Source of the DNA: Adiantum capillus-veneris
Lineage: Eukaryota > Streptophyta > Polypodiopsida > Polypodiales > Pteridaceae
Direction: 5' to 3'
Assembly (NCBI GenBank): GCA_014529385.2
Contig: CM043942.1
Coordinates: forward strand, 20,630,991 to 20,694,990
DNA: 64,000 nucleotides
Under the pieces are notes generated by a model that saw only the letters and a program-made list of their open reading frames with translations, made no database searches and was not told the origin of the DNA. The position numbers and the translations under genes are program-made. Numbering within the stretch: position 1 is the first letter of the stretch; each line of letters begins with the position of its first letter. Of this stretch, positions 12,006 to 23,509 are shown in pieces.

Positions 12006-12305
12006 TTCCTCCACAAATTGTGTCCAAACTTATCAGTTTGTTTCTGATGAGTATTCAAAAGCCCTTAATCAATATTTTTTTGGTTTTGGATTAGATTTTA
12101 GGTATCTACCATCAAATTTTTAGAATTTTAGATTTATGGTAGCAATGCTTACACTTAAACGAAAATGGAAAGGGAAACACAGTGCAAGTTTCAAATCAAA
12201 AAAAGATGACACAATCATTAGAAAAGTTGATTACAAGTTGGAGTTGAGAAGCCGCTTGAGTGTACATACAGCAAAGCTTTTGTCTCTTCAAATTTTCAAA
12301 AGGTA

Positions 12306-14459
12306 AGCCTCCTTTCACTTAACCTTATTGTCTTTTATACCTAGAGATTTCTAGCTCGGGAAAATAACAGAGTACAAATGTGGTGTTCGGCTAAGTGACC
12401 AGCTAAGTGCTCTGTGCCGCGCTCGTCTGCCTCATAAGTTGGGGAGGGCCTTGAGGGAGGCTATGTGCTAGCATTGTCGGGCTGCTATGGTATGGAGGGC
12501 GGCATGTTGCGGAGGGCAAGAGTTTGCTCTAGGAAGGGACACCTGGCTGCCCAACCTTCGTCCCATACCAGCTCCTTAGTAAAATTTTCTCTTTTTGGAA
12601 GTGGTGAAAGGCGCCCCACATGGCTTTGACAAAATGGCGCATGTGGATCATTTGGCATGCAACGGCGTTTCCCTTTAGGTTCATGCAAGCAGCAAGTATG
12701 TGGGAGGTTTATGCTTTCTTGGTTGCATTCGTCCTTGGGGTGTCTTGTGAGGTTACAACTCCATGGCCACTAGGTCTTCCTCCTGAAGTTTTTGAGCAAA
12801 AGTTTTTTGCGAGACATGAGTGCTTTGCACTTTAGGGGATTCTTCCTCATATTTTTTATGAGAAGAAGACATAGCTTTGACCGCTGGAGAGTCCTCCAAG
12901 GAACCATTGACATTTATTTTGCCTTCAAAAGCATGGGTTTCCTTTTGGGGCCTACCTATAGTCCTCTTGCGCCTCTAATTTCTTCCCTTCTGAAGAGATT
13001 GGATTAGGGGTTGGCTTCAATACCCAGGGAGGCAAAAACATCTTTAAGTAAAGGAGAAAGTTTGTTCACATCTATTGGAAAGGAACCTCTATTAGTGGAG
13101 CCACTATATAATGTGCATTCCTAGGGTACTTAAAAAAACCCTCTATCAAAATGTATGGACATGAATAGATTGATCCTCAATTTTTATGAATCAATAGGTT
13201 GTTTTTCAAAATTGATGAAAAAACCACTCTTGTTGATTTATCTTTGTTAAATTGCTTAAAGTTTCGAAAATGAAAAAAACCCCCTTGTTGAACTCACGCT
13301 ATATATTAACCTTGTCCTCTATTGAGCCTTCTACTCCTTCTTTGTATCTATTGCTTATTTTGTTGAGCCTTAGGCATCTTATCCTTAATTTCCTCTGTTT
13401 TTCAAATTAAGTTGGGACATTTTTTGCACATGCAGAATATTACCCAGAGAGCCCTTTCACTGAAATTTTTTCTTCAAAGACAAAGTCAAATTCACATGGA
13501 CTAATAATTGAGGATTCCATTTGGGGTTAATGCCATGGGCTATCTTTTACTCCAAGACTTGGCCCAATTATTTTTCCGTATGTCGCACCCAAGGAAAGAA
13601 CTCCACAGGATAATCATGGAAGTCAATCCAGACAGGAACCTTCTTATGTTTCTTGCCCTTATACATGTATCACTTCGACAAGGAGATGGAAGTGTCCCTA
13701 ATAAACCAGTGTGCTTGACCCAAGACCTCAGAGTACTTTTAGGAGAATAAAATAGTTGCTATGCAAAAACTAAATGTGATTGACAAAGATGTTCCGATCT
13801 TCCCCATTGGCAATGATCCACTACTTCAGTACATCAAGAGGTGGCCTTATCCAGCACAAAGGCCAAGGACCACCCTATCTTGCATCACGTGATCCCAATT
13901 TTTGTTCACCAACTATGGAATCTTCTTGTAGCAAGAACATGATCATCAGATGAATGTTCAGTTACAAATGGGCTAGATGCACTCGGAGGGAATTCCTAAT
14001 GGATTTGAGCATAGGGATTAGGAGGTCTTGAAAGTGCACCCCCAAAGGGGGAAAGTGCTCCCTAGACACAATCAGAACCCGCTTGCAAAGGTGCAAGAAA
14101 AGAAGAGGTAGGATGCCAACAGGTAGGATGCCAACGAAAGATGCTTGCAAGAGAGTGACCACTTACATGTTCATAGTTGGGTGGACGTTCTTTCTTTCTC
14201 AGAAGGAAACTTTACTTCACTAATTAATCTTGCACAAAGCTGTTTGGACTGTTGAGAACCCAAGAATCTTGGAATTGGGAATGGAGTTTGCAAGAGATGT
14301 GGGCAAGGGAAGATATTGATTGAGCATGTCTTCCTTGCTTGTCCTAGCAACAAAGCTCTGTTAAAGATAGTTCACATTGTGTTTTCTTCCTATCCATGCA
14401 GAAAGATTCACCTAGAAGGAAGTTATTCTGGGAATAAACAAAGGAATAATTACTCACCC
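12306..14459 (+). pseudogene. Old LINE remnant (left part), ending in a zf-RVT-like motif
   Basis: Just before the younger LINE, the plus strand (about 14,287-14,345) reads CKRCGQGKILIEHVFLACPS. This fits the Cys/His signature of the zf-RVT domain at the C-terminus of plant LINE reverse-transcriptase polyproteins. The frame continues to the insertion point and appears to resume after the younger LINE near 21,033. Upstream, 12,400-14,280 holds short frames (for example 13,508-13,750) with no motif I can name. I infer that this is the decayed 3' half of an older non-LTR element; its left border is unknown. Confidence 0.45.
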
Positions 14460-14474
14460 ATTGTGTATCTTTGG
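14460..14474. repeat. Left target-site duplication of the LINE
   Basis: ATTGTGTATCTTTGG here corresponds to ATTGTATCTTTGG at 21,020-21,032, right after the LINE A-rich tail. The copies differ by a 2-base GT indel. A duplication of this length is typical of LINE target-primed integration. Confidence 0.7.
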
Positions 14475-14529
14475 GGAATTGGAAAATCAGGTCACGCTCG
14501 TTGCTGCTGTGTTAGCCCCGCTGCGCCAT

Positions 14530-14770
14530 CGCACCCACCCCCCCCCCAGTGCTGCCTTATCCTCAGCTGGCTACCCCCCGCCCCCCCGCCTGCCCCCAGC
14601 CCCCGCTGCCCCCCCTCGCGCTGCCCTTGTCCCTACCCGTCCGCCCGCCCTCAGCCCCCTCCCGCCCCCGCCGCCTTATCCCTTGCGCCCGCTCGCTTTC
14701 TGCCCACTTGCCCCCGCCCGCACCCCCCCCCCCCCACCCGCCTCGGCCCGCTAGCCCGCTCGTTGGGTTC
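14530..14770 (+). other. C-rich 5' region of the LINE
   Basis: The plus strand has long C runs and CCCGC blocks, giving proline-rich open frames in all three plus frames and Gly/Arg-rich frames on the minus strand. Composition rather than selection explains these frames. Such a GC-rich leader could be the element's internal promoter region, which is inference. Confidence 0.5.
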
Positions 14771-14899
14771 CTCCTCATCGGCAACTCCCTGTAGTTCGGC
14801 ACTTTCGGCACCTGTTTCAATTCTTTGGAGCAGTGTTTGGCGCACCCAATTGCAGCACCCTCCCGTCGCCCCCTTCCTACGCCACAGCAGTAGACACAG

Positions 14900-16774
14900 A
14901 TGGAGACTCCAGCTTCGCCAGAGAGGAACTCGCCAGAAGCCCCCTTGCCCGACCCCGCTGAGTCCACCATTCGACTTGCTCTCTCGCCTACAAAGCAAGT
15001 GAGCCTTGCCACAAAGGTAGAGAGATTGCAGGCGACCTCGGTCATCTGCAAGATTCTTGGCACCCGACCTAGCAGAGTAGAGCTGCGAGACCTTCTCCAG
15101 GCCCGCCTTCTCGCAGAGGTGGGCAATATCTTGGATGTCCAGATTCTCGGACGGGGTTACTATCAGATCGAGTTTGAGTCCTCCGAGATGGCATCCAAGG
15201 TCATTGCTATGAGTCCACTGGCCATCCAAGCATCACGTGCCCACTTTCGACAGTGGCGACATGGTTTTGACCCAACTTCGGATGTTCTAGTAGAGGAGGC
15301 AGACATTCCCATCTCAATTTGCTTTCCGGGTTTACGGAGGGAGTACTTACCACTTCTTTCCAGGATTGGTTCCGCCATTGGGACTGTCCTGGAGACACAT
15401 CGTACGCTAGCATCAGTAGGCTGCCAAGGCGGCTGGCATTCCCTCGGTTCGAGTTTTGGTCAAAGATACCCACACGCTCCCGAAGTTATCCTTTTACTCG
15501 GGTGAGTGGGGGTTGGTTTCGACAGAGTGTGGAGTACTCGGGCCTCCCGAACCAGTGCTTCATTTGCCGACAGATGGGCCATCTAGCGAAGGCCTGTCCA
15601 CGAAGGAGGCCGCGACCTACACCACAGCCTCAGTCCCAGCCTGCCAGGGCTGGCCCGCAGCCACAGCCAGCGGCATAGTGCACAGATCCAGAGCCACCCT
15701 TCGAGCCAAGGGCTCCAGCGAAGGAGGGGTGGTAGCAGGCCCATGGCCGACGACTCTAGGGTCCACAGCGTCGGCTTGGCACTCAGAGTGTCCCTCAGGT
15801 GCCTACTCAGCAGCAGTGGGTTCCCACGGGGAACTGTTTTGGGTCTCTTGAGAAGGAGGAGATCCCTACGCCAGCCCCCACCTCCGCTTCTCCCTCAACA
15901 GCCGCTCCCCCCAGAGTTCCCCCCCTCTTCCTCATCCTCCCCGCCTTCTGCTCCCGTCGCCTCTCCACCTCGCCCCTCAACCTCTGTCGCCCCATCTCGC
16001 CCCTCTTCTCCTCCACTCTCCCCAGCTCCTTCTCCCCCCCCTCCTGCTCCAGTTTCACAGTCGGCTCAAGAGATTGGTCCTTCTCCAACGGCTAGGAGGT
16101 CTCTTGGCAGCGCCTTTGCCGCGAGTCACCTAGCGAGAGAGGGTCAACCTTTCTTGTGTCCCCCTTTGCAGATTCAGACATCCTCCCTTGCAGCTATCCC
16201 TCGTGGGCTGACGAGCTTCTTCGACTACGGGTTCACTCGTTTTCTCGGCGACTCCGCAGCAGACCATGAGGTAGCCTGCTTCAGAGTCCATGTTTTTTTC
16301 CTCGATGCTAGGGGGACAGCGGCCTTGGACTCAGCAGTTGGTTTCTCCTTCCCCCTCTGTGGTAGGGCCGACACAGAGTGGTCACTCGACTCAGTGGTGG
16401 GATGGTTGCATACACAGGTCTTAGAGTTCTCTCACCATATGGGAGAACTTGGAGTTACAGATATGCTGCAGACTTTGTGGCCATTGGCCAAGTTTGCGAT
16501 GACACCCCCAGACTCAGCAGGATGTAGGCACATTGTGGTGTACTTCTTTGTTGTTACGCATTTTTTGCCCTACTATGTATACATTCATGAGGACTCCTGG
16601 AGAGAGGAGGTTGCTTTACGCACGGCTCGCTCTGCTTGGGCTTGGGCTAGGCACTCACTACAGTCACGCCTATCTAGAGGACGCTCGGATGCGGATTACT
16701 CCCCATCCAAGCCTGCCTCGAAGATAGCCCGTCTTGCTGCTGCGGCAGTATCTGTTCTCTCTCGCTCCCCATGA
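14900..16774 (+). pseudogene. LINE ORF1 (nucleic-acid-binding protein), frameshifted
   Basis: ORF1 of plant L1 elements packages the element RNA. The first ATG in a suitable frame is at 14,900. Residues about 40-160 look like a DUF4283-type domain (LQATSVICKILGTRP, then ISICFPGLRREYLPLLSRIG). The frame then shifts near 15,400-15,480. A CCHC knuckle follows in another frame at about 15,553-15,597 (CFICRQMGHLAKAC). A third frame (about 15,743-16,774) has a Pro/Ser-rich linker and then a ~200-residue globular-looking segment containing WLHTQVLEFSHHMGELGV, which I do not recognise. The last frame ends in TGA overlapping the ORF2 ATG. At least two frameshifts disable it. Confidence 0.75.
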
Positions 16775-19700
16775 GGATCCTCTTATGGAACGTGCAGGGA
16801 CTAGGTGGGCCCCAGTTTCAACGACAGCGGGGCCAATTGCGTCAGGAGCTTCAGCGTTGCCTTGTGGGAAGAGAGATTGATCTCCTTATGCTTCAGGAGC
16901 ACCATCTAATTGAGAGCCGCATTCGGCGATGTGGTCAGATCTTGCGTGGATGACATGATACCTTTTGGTCAGCTGCTTTTGGACTTGGAGGCATCCAGGG
17001 GGGGGGGTATGTATGACTATTGCGGACACATTGCAGCAGGCCATTGTGGGCAGAGGGATTATTGTGCCAAGCAGGGCTCAGTGGATTACTATGCAGGTTC
17101 AGGGTGGCCTTGTGGGCTTCCTGAACATCTATGCGCCCAATGTGGCGAGTGCTCATGCAGAGTTTTGGTCACAGATTGTTGAGTCTTTGCCACAGTCCGA
17201 TCATTGGTGGATAGGAGGGGACTTCAACATGTTGGAGGACCCTTCTGACAGGATTGGTGGTGGCAGCCATGCTACTGTGCATGGAGTCGAGTTGGCAGCT
17301 TGGGAGAGGTTATGTATGACTTTGAGGGTCTCGGATACATGGCAGCACTCTGGTCTTGTGAGGCTCCCAGACAGTCTTGCCTTCTCTAGATCTGACCGCA
17401 GAGTGGGAGGAGTGAATCTATCGTGGATAGATCGCTTCTACACTAGTGACCACTTCAGTGACTTGGGGGGTTTAGTGGGCATCCTGGCAGGGACTTCCTT
17501 CTTGGACCATGCACTAGTGATCCTCACGGTGGCAGACAGGCAGAGGATTGGGAGCACGATGCTTTGCATCCCAGAGAGGGTCTTGATGGACTCAGAACTC
17601 AGAGAGAGGGTAGAGGCTCTCTGGTCAGAGGGCATGGACAGCGAGGTTTCACCTGCAGACAGAGTGGCCTCAGGCCTAGCTCAGCTTAGCCACTTTTTCC
17701 TTCAGGAGTCTCTGGCTCGTCGGGGCTGCAGCGAGTGAGGCGGAGCAGCAGGCTCAGAGCGAGGCATTGCTTCACTACAGAGGATGCAGGAGCAGCATCC
17801 AGACAGTCCATGGTTGGAGGAGGAGTTACAGCAGGCTCGACAGGAGCTTGCTAGCATAGAGGAGAGGCGTCATGAGTTTGCCTTTCACCGAGAGGCATCT
17901 CAGTGCAGTCAGGTGGGTGACAGAGTGACTGGTGCTTTTTTTGAGACAGTGGGACCTCGGCACTTGCATGCCAAGGTCATTCAGTTGAGGAGGCCCGATG
18001 GGTCAGTTTCTTGTGAGCCCGAGGATATGTGTGCCGTTGCTACTGACTTTTACCGTGAGTTACTATCGGCTGACCCTCATGGAGAGCGGCAGGATGCAAG
18101 TAGGGAGCAGGTTTGGGCACAGATGCCATGTCTTGTGACAGAGGAGATGCGCCGATGCCACTTCAACTTGAGAAGCTGCACACGGCTATTAGGGCCCTCC
18201 CTCGTGGTAGTTCTCCAGGTGAGGATGGGTTGACTCCCAGCTTTTTCTTGGAGTACCGGGACCTGCTTGGCCCAGATCTTTGTAGTGTTTTTCAGTACAT
18301 TATGCACACAAGAGTGATGCCTGACAGCATGAGTGAGGGCTTGATCTACCTCATTCCCAAGGAGGGTGGCTCCTTGGATGAGATTCGACAATGGCGCCAT
18401 ATCACCATCCTCAACTCAGCCTAAAAAATTCTTGCCATGGCTCTGAGTTTGAGGATTCATCCAATTTAGAGAGCCTTATACATGGGACTCAGACAGGTTT
18501 TGTCAAGGAATGCAGTATCCTTGACAACATCTTTACCTTTTGGGAGGCTTCTGCCCTGGCACGGCTCCGTGGTGAGGACCTTGTGATTCTTCTTCTCGAT
18601 TTTGAGAAGGCATATGACCGAGTTGACTGGGACTTTCTAGAGGGCACTCTCCGTAGGATGGGCTTCTTAGATGCTTGGATCAGAGGGGTGTCAGCTTTGT
18701 ATAGACAGGCTCACAGTCAGGTGATTTTGGCAAGAGGGAGAGGTGAGCGCTTCATGCTTACATGCTCGGTCAGACAGGGTTGTCCTCTTGCTCCCTTTCT
18801 CTTTCTGTTCTATGTAGAGGCGATGAGCAGATTTTTGGTGTCACAATAGGTTGGTCTTCGCGGCTTAGCACTCCCTATTCGGGGAGATGAGCTACTGGAT
18901 GCTGAGTTTGCCAATAACTCAGCCTTGTACTTAGATGGCCAGGAGGCCAATCTTCTCAGCTGTGAGCAGGCTTTGGAGACCTTTTGTTGTGCATCGGGCG
19001 CACTGATCAACTGGAGAAAGACAGTGGCTTTCTTGGTTGGTAGTGCTCTTGTGCCAGATTGGATGCCAGGAGAGGGTTTCAGGTGGATTCCCCCAGGGAC
19101 TGCAGTTCGATACTTGGGTTGTCAGGTTGGTTGGACTTATCTCCCGAGCAGCAGATTGCTCCTCTTCTGCTATCCATCAGGAGAAAGCTGTTACATTGGA
19201 GCTCAACACGACTTTCACTAGCTGGTAGAGTAGTAGTTGCCAACCAAGTGTTGTTGGCGACTATGTGGTACATCACTTCCTGTTGGATCTTCTCGAGTTC
19301 TTGTATCAGCCAGGTAGAGAGGCTGATCAGGAACTTCCTTTGGTCGATAAGTGACACTCAGATGGCCCGAGCCAAGGTGGCTTGGTCGGTCATCACGCTT
19401 CCTTGTTCTCAGGGAGGGCTTGGGATCATTGATCTAGCACAGCAGAGCAGAGCCCTTCTTGGGATGTTCATAGTCAGAGGACTTCTTCCAGGTGAGGAGC
19501 CTTGGAAGGAGTTCTTGTTGCAGAGGCTTCGTGCCAGGGTGCCTCAGTCAGGAGGCCCTTGGCAACCTTCGACCAGATGGATCTTTACAGAGATGCGCCG
19601 AGTTGGTTTGAGCAAGAGACTGGAGGACCGCTTCGCTGTGAGTTTGCTTCGGTCTTGGGATGCCTACGGGAGCCCCTTGACTGGAACCCCATGGTTAGGA

Positions 19701-20766
19701 CTCAGAGAGGCCACTTGGTTGGTAGTCGGCCTCATGTTTCCTGGGGTCCCATGGCAGCAGGTCCAGTGCGCTCTCTAGGTGACTGACTAGAGTTCACGGG
19801 TTTGTCAGAGGAGGTGCAGGGTTTCCAATTTGCTGGGCATGAGAGGGGTGCAGAGCATGTGTCAGGACATCTCAAAGTCAGTTCCAACTGAGTGGCTCAC
19901 GCCTCTCGAGCCAGTAGCACCCCGGTGTATGGGAGCCTTCACACGACTGGAGGTTCTCATTTCAGTCAGGGCCTGCTCAGAGACTGTCCCAGCCCTGTTC
20001 TTCGAGCTTCAGGGTGGGGGACGATTATAGCGAGTGGTAGTAGAGGCCCCGCACGTAGCAGAGTGCTGTTTTCAGAGGCTCGGAGTTGTGGGCATCTGTG
20101 GGAGGACTTGCGTCATAGACCTTGACCTGGCCGCTCTGGAGGCTATGGGCTTGGGAGTGTTGTCCACTGGCACGAGTACAGTGGGATCCTGGTGAGTGGC
20201 TATGGAGGGACCCCTTCTCTTCTACAGACCACCCAGGAGTCCCCTTCTTTCAGTACACTGTTCGACTTGGACGGCATATACTTACAGCACAGAGAGAGGC
20301 CCGCCCCGCTGCAACACGTCATTGGCAGGAGGAGGGCCTCACAGTCGAGTTCTTGACAGCCTTTTGGCAGAGGCTGTGGGACTCTAGACAACCGAGGCGC
20401 GTCACTTTGTTTCAGTGGGGTTGCACACAGAGCTACAGCAGTAGGGAGCTGGCTTGTGCATAGTGGTCTCTCGGCCGCATGTTCAGCCTATGACCAGTTG
20501 GTGGAGTGTCAGCGTCATTGTCTTTGGGACTGTCCCTCAGCCCAGCAGGTGTGGCTACGAGTTCTTTGGTTGATGCCTACTCTCTCCACGGCTAGACAGT
20601 ACACTTGGGGGACAGTGGCTTGGTCCACTCTCACAGGCCCGGCACTTCAGTTTGAGCTATCTTCCACCGACATGATGATAGTGATACAGGGGAGGCGTCC
20701 TACACTCCAGCCTGCTACAGAGATTACTCCACAGGAGTGGTGCACTGAGAGAGAGGAGTGTCTCTA
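16771..20766 (+). pseudogene. LINE ORF2: AP endonuclease, reverse transcriptase, zf-RVT; decayed
   Basis: ORF2 nicks target DNA and copies the element RNA. The endonuclease starts MRILLWNVQGLGG with the catalytic Asn and has Glu in LLMLQEHHL. A TGA at 16,951-16,953 and a frameshift at a G10 run (16,998-17,007) follow. The domain continues with GFLNIYAPN, WWIGGDFNML and the DHALVIL end motif. Reverse transcriptase begins near 18,113 (LPRGSSPGEDGLT), with LLLDFEKAYDRVDWDFL and SVRQGCPLAPFLF. The catalytic FADD position reads FANN at about 18,907-18,918, so both aspartates are lost. A Cys/His cluster near 20,505-20,560 (CQRHCLWDCPSAQQVW) is zf-RVT-like. Stops at 17,736, 18,421 and 18,847 and several further shifts make it non-functional. 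Confidence 0.85.
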
Positions 20767-21020
20767 ACCATTGTCCAGGGTGTTGCTCACTATGGCACTG
20801 GGCCTGCACCCACAATTGTCGGTCTGTGTGGCTGTTGCACTCCACTCCTCTCCCATCAACCTTGATTTATTTAGCCTCATTGTATATATGTTGTTCTTTC
20901 ATTGGGAGAGTCTCCCCATCATGTTTGTTGTAGCCCTCTCTTGCAGAGGTGGTTGTAGCCCTACGGGCAGCTTTCATTAACTAATAGAAGGATCTTTTTC
21001 TCGGAAAAAATAAAATAAAA

Positions 21021-21345
21021 TTGTATCTTTGGTCGATGTGGAGATTCAAAACTGGGGTTCTTTTTGGCTCCTTAACATTTCACATGGTCATATCCTTTAG
21101 CTTCAGCTTGAAAGCTCTCTCATAAGGGTCTTACTCTCTCTATGAGTTGCAAAACATGTGCCCATGGAATAAGTGGAGGGGATCTTGTTTCAAGTCTACT
21201 CTGCTAAGAGTATTTTATCTCTTTAGCTAGCTTTGGATGCTATGTAAAAGTTGTAGGTTTTCCTCTTTTCCTTTGGCCAAGGCTTCCCCTTCATAGAAGC
21301 CTCTCTTCCTTCCTCTCTTTAATTAATACACTGCAAAGGTTAGCT
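21021..21345 (+). pseudogene. Old LINE remnant (right part) with target-site duplication
   Basis: 21,021-21,032 is the right target-site duplication of the younger LINE. Beyond it the frame of the old LINE seems to continue (YLW before the insertion, SMWRFKTG after it), with a T/C-rich 3' region and a TTTAATTAATAC end near 21,320-21,330 like a plant LINE 3' UTR. No A-tail is visible. This is inference from context. Confidence 0.35.
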
Positions 21346-21496
21346 CGGTGAGACGTGGGCCTAGAGTTTGAATGGAATATTCTGTCCCTGATCTCGTGAT
21401 GCCTTTGTATTGGTGCCACCTAAGATGGAGATCTCATCATCTCCCAAAGTTTGAAGGTGCCGTACAAGCAGATAGATGGAAGAGTTGTGAACATGG
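21346..21496. other. Unassigned spacer before repeat X
   Basis: Short unique-looking sequence between the LINE remnant and the first hairpin cassette. I see nothing identifiable. Confidence 0.4.
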
Positions 21497-21658
21497 TAGG
21501 CGCGCAGCGAGAGAGAGAGAGAGAGAACTACAAAGGTCAGCACGTGAGAGACAGAGACGGCCGGTTTTCCTGCGTAGAAAACCATCTGCTTCTCTCTCTC
21601 TCTCTCTCTCTCGTGAACATATTTGAAAATAATTAGATAAGACCAATGACTTGGCGCG

Positions 21659-21695
<37 letters not shown>

Positions 21696-21823
21696 TACAA
21701 AGGTCAGCACGTGAGAGACAGAGACGGCCGGTTTTCCTGCGTAGAAAACTATCTGCTTCTTTCTCTCTCTCTCTCTCGTGAACATATTTGAAAATAATTA
21801 GATAAGACCAATCACTTGGCGCG

Positions 21824-21861
<38 letters not shown>

Positions 21862-21987
21862 TACAAAGTTCAGCACGTGAGAGACAGAGACGGCCGGTTT
21901 TCCTGCGTAGAAAACCATCTGCCTCTCTCTGTCTCTCTCTCTCTCTCGCTCGGACATATTTGAAAATAATTAGATAAGACCAATGAC
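21497..21987. repeat. Three tandem hairpin cassettes (GA arm, core, CT arm)
   Basis: Units at 21,497-21,650, 21,651-21,815 and 21,816-21,987. Each runs GGCGCGCAGC, (GA)n, CAGCACGTGAGAGACAGAGA, CGGCCGGTTTTCCTGCGTAG with the following AAAACC, (CT)n, GAACATATTTGAAAATAATT, and ends AGATAAGACCAATGAC. The GA and CT arms are complementary, and the core has its own stem (GGTTTTC/GAAAACC). The CT arm length and a few bases differ between units. Confidence 0.85.
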
Positions 21988-22313
21988 TACTTTAGATCCT
22001 ATCGTTAACGCATTTTTCCACGACGGTTACTTAACAGAATTGTTCAGCTATATTTTCGTAATAAAAACCGGCAGAATTTGACATGTTTTATCACATTTTT
22101 TAAAGGGGACTTGAGAATTGTTCATTTTCTAATTGTGTGAGGACTTACCCACTAAAAGGTGCTCTTAATGGCTTGTCAAAAATTAAAAGGTGCATTCAAA
22201 GATTCCACTAAAAAACAAAAAAAACAATGCATTGATCTATAGCACATAACGACGGACAATGACGAAGCACATAGATTTGCAACAATATTACGTAAGAAAG
22301 ATGAATACAACAT

Positions 22314-22341
22314 TGAGAGAGAGAGAGAGAGAGAGAGAGAA
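22314..22341. repeat. (GA)n microsatellite in repeat X
   Basis: About 13 GA units. The second copy of the repeat has a shorter tract at 33,038-33,056. Confidence 0.95.
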
Positions 22342-23338
22342 AAACGTTAAAGAAAACTTAGAAAAAAATGCTAAAAAGTAGAGAAACACCTATTTATATG
22401 GACAAAAAAGGTCAAATGACTCTCCATCTTCACTTGTCTTTTGACTTTCCATCTTCATTTGTCTTTTCATTTCCTAAACTCACCCTTCACTTATGCACTT
22501 AGTATGTTTAGAAAGAATTTTTATTTTTTTGAGATTGGGGACACCTAATACTATGTCCTCCATATTTATATTCTCTTTATCTGCAAGATTCCTCGCGCGG
22601 TTCCCTTTCTTACTTCTCAAGGGAATTTCTATCTTACCCTTATAAAATGAATCCGAATTCTTGGAGATGGGGTGACATAGACTTCCAATGGCCTCCCATA
22701 ACCACTTAAGGAAGTGCCTTGAGACACTCTCACTTGAAACCCATGCAATAAAAAAAGGTTGCCGCCTTGACTGTTTTCACATGTCACCTCCCCGTTTGAT
22801 TGTCGCCTTGAACCTCTATGCCCACCCTTCTCTTTTGTCGTGTTGCACTTCGCACGCATTTCCCTTGGTTCTTTTTTTAAAAAAAATTATCCCAGCTCAT
22901 ACCTCCTACTTGGTTGCTTCAATATATTATTGTGGTGGGCACAAGACTGATTCAAGAATGATTGTGTCGACCTCTATTATCCTAGAGTTGGTTCAATTAT
23001 AGGTTCACACCTTGTTCCATGGACATGACATGCCACACCTCCCTCCTTAGGGACAAAAACATGGACATCTTTTTACATTTGTGGATTGAGAAGAGATTCA
23101 ACATGAGTAGATACTCGTGCAACGGTGCCACTTCCGGCGGTGCTAGCAATCAATGCTCATGAGTGGTAGAAAACATTCAAAGCGAAGCCTGTCTCGTTAG
23201 GAGTGTGGGCTCATAGCAAAGGTAATTCTTCTCCACAATAGCAGTTTTTAATAGCAAGTATACTTTTGAGAATACCCTCTATGGGCTCTAGAAACGACGT
23301 CAAGAGGGATACCCAAAAGGATGCCAAGTCTTCCAATG

Positions 23339-23443
<105 letters not shown>

Positions 23444-23509
23444 GTGCACACACACACACACATACACACACAACACAATCAACTCTTCCTTTGTTTCTTA
23501 TTAGTGCAC

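Larger units (their letters stand above)
14475..21020 (+). mobile_element. L1-type LINE, about 6.5 kb, near full length
   Basis: The element runs from a C-rich 5' region through ORF1 and ORF2 to an A-rich tail (GGAAAAAATAAAATAAAA, 21,003-21,020) and is bracketed by similar 13-15-bp sequences. It is visibly richer in G+C than the flanking DNA. The order of endonuclease, reverse transcriptase and zf-RVT-like domains is that of plant L1 elements. Several frameshifts and stops make it inactive. It sits inside an older LINE remnant. Confidence 0.85.

Noticed and set aside
14316-15229. Several overlapping frames of about 190-230 residues over the C-rich LINE leader
   Set aside because: Proline-rich on one strand and Gly/Arg-rich on the other, caused by base composition; only the frame from 14,900 shows a domain-like pattern.
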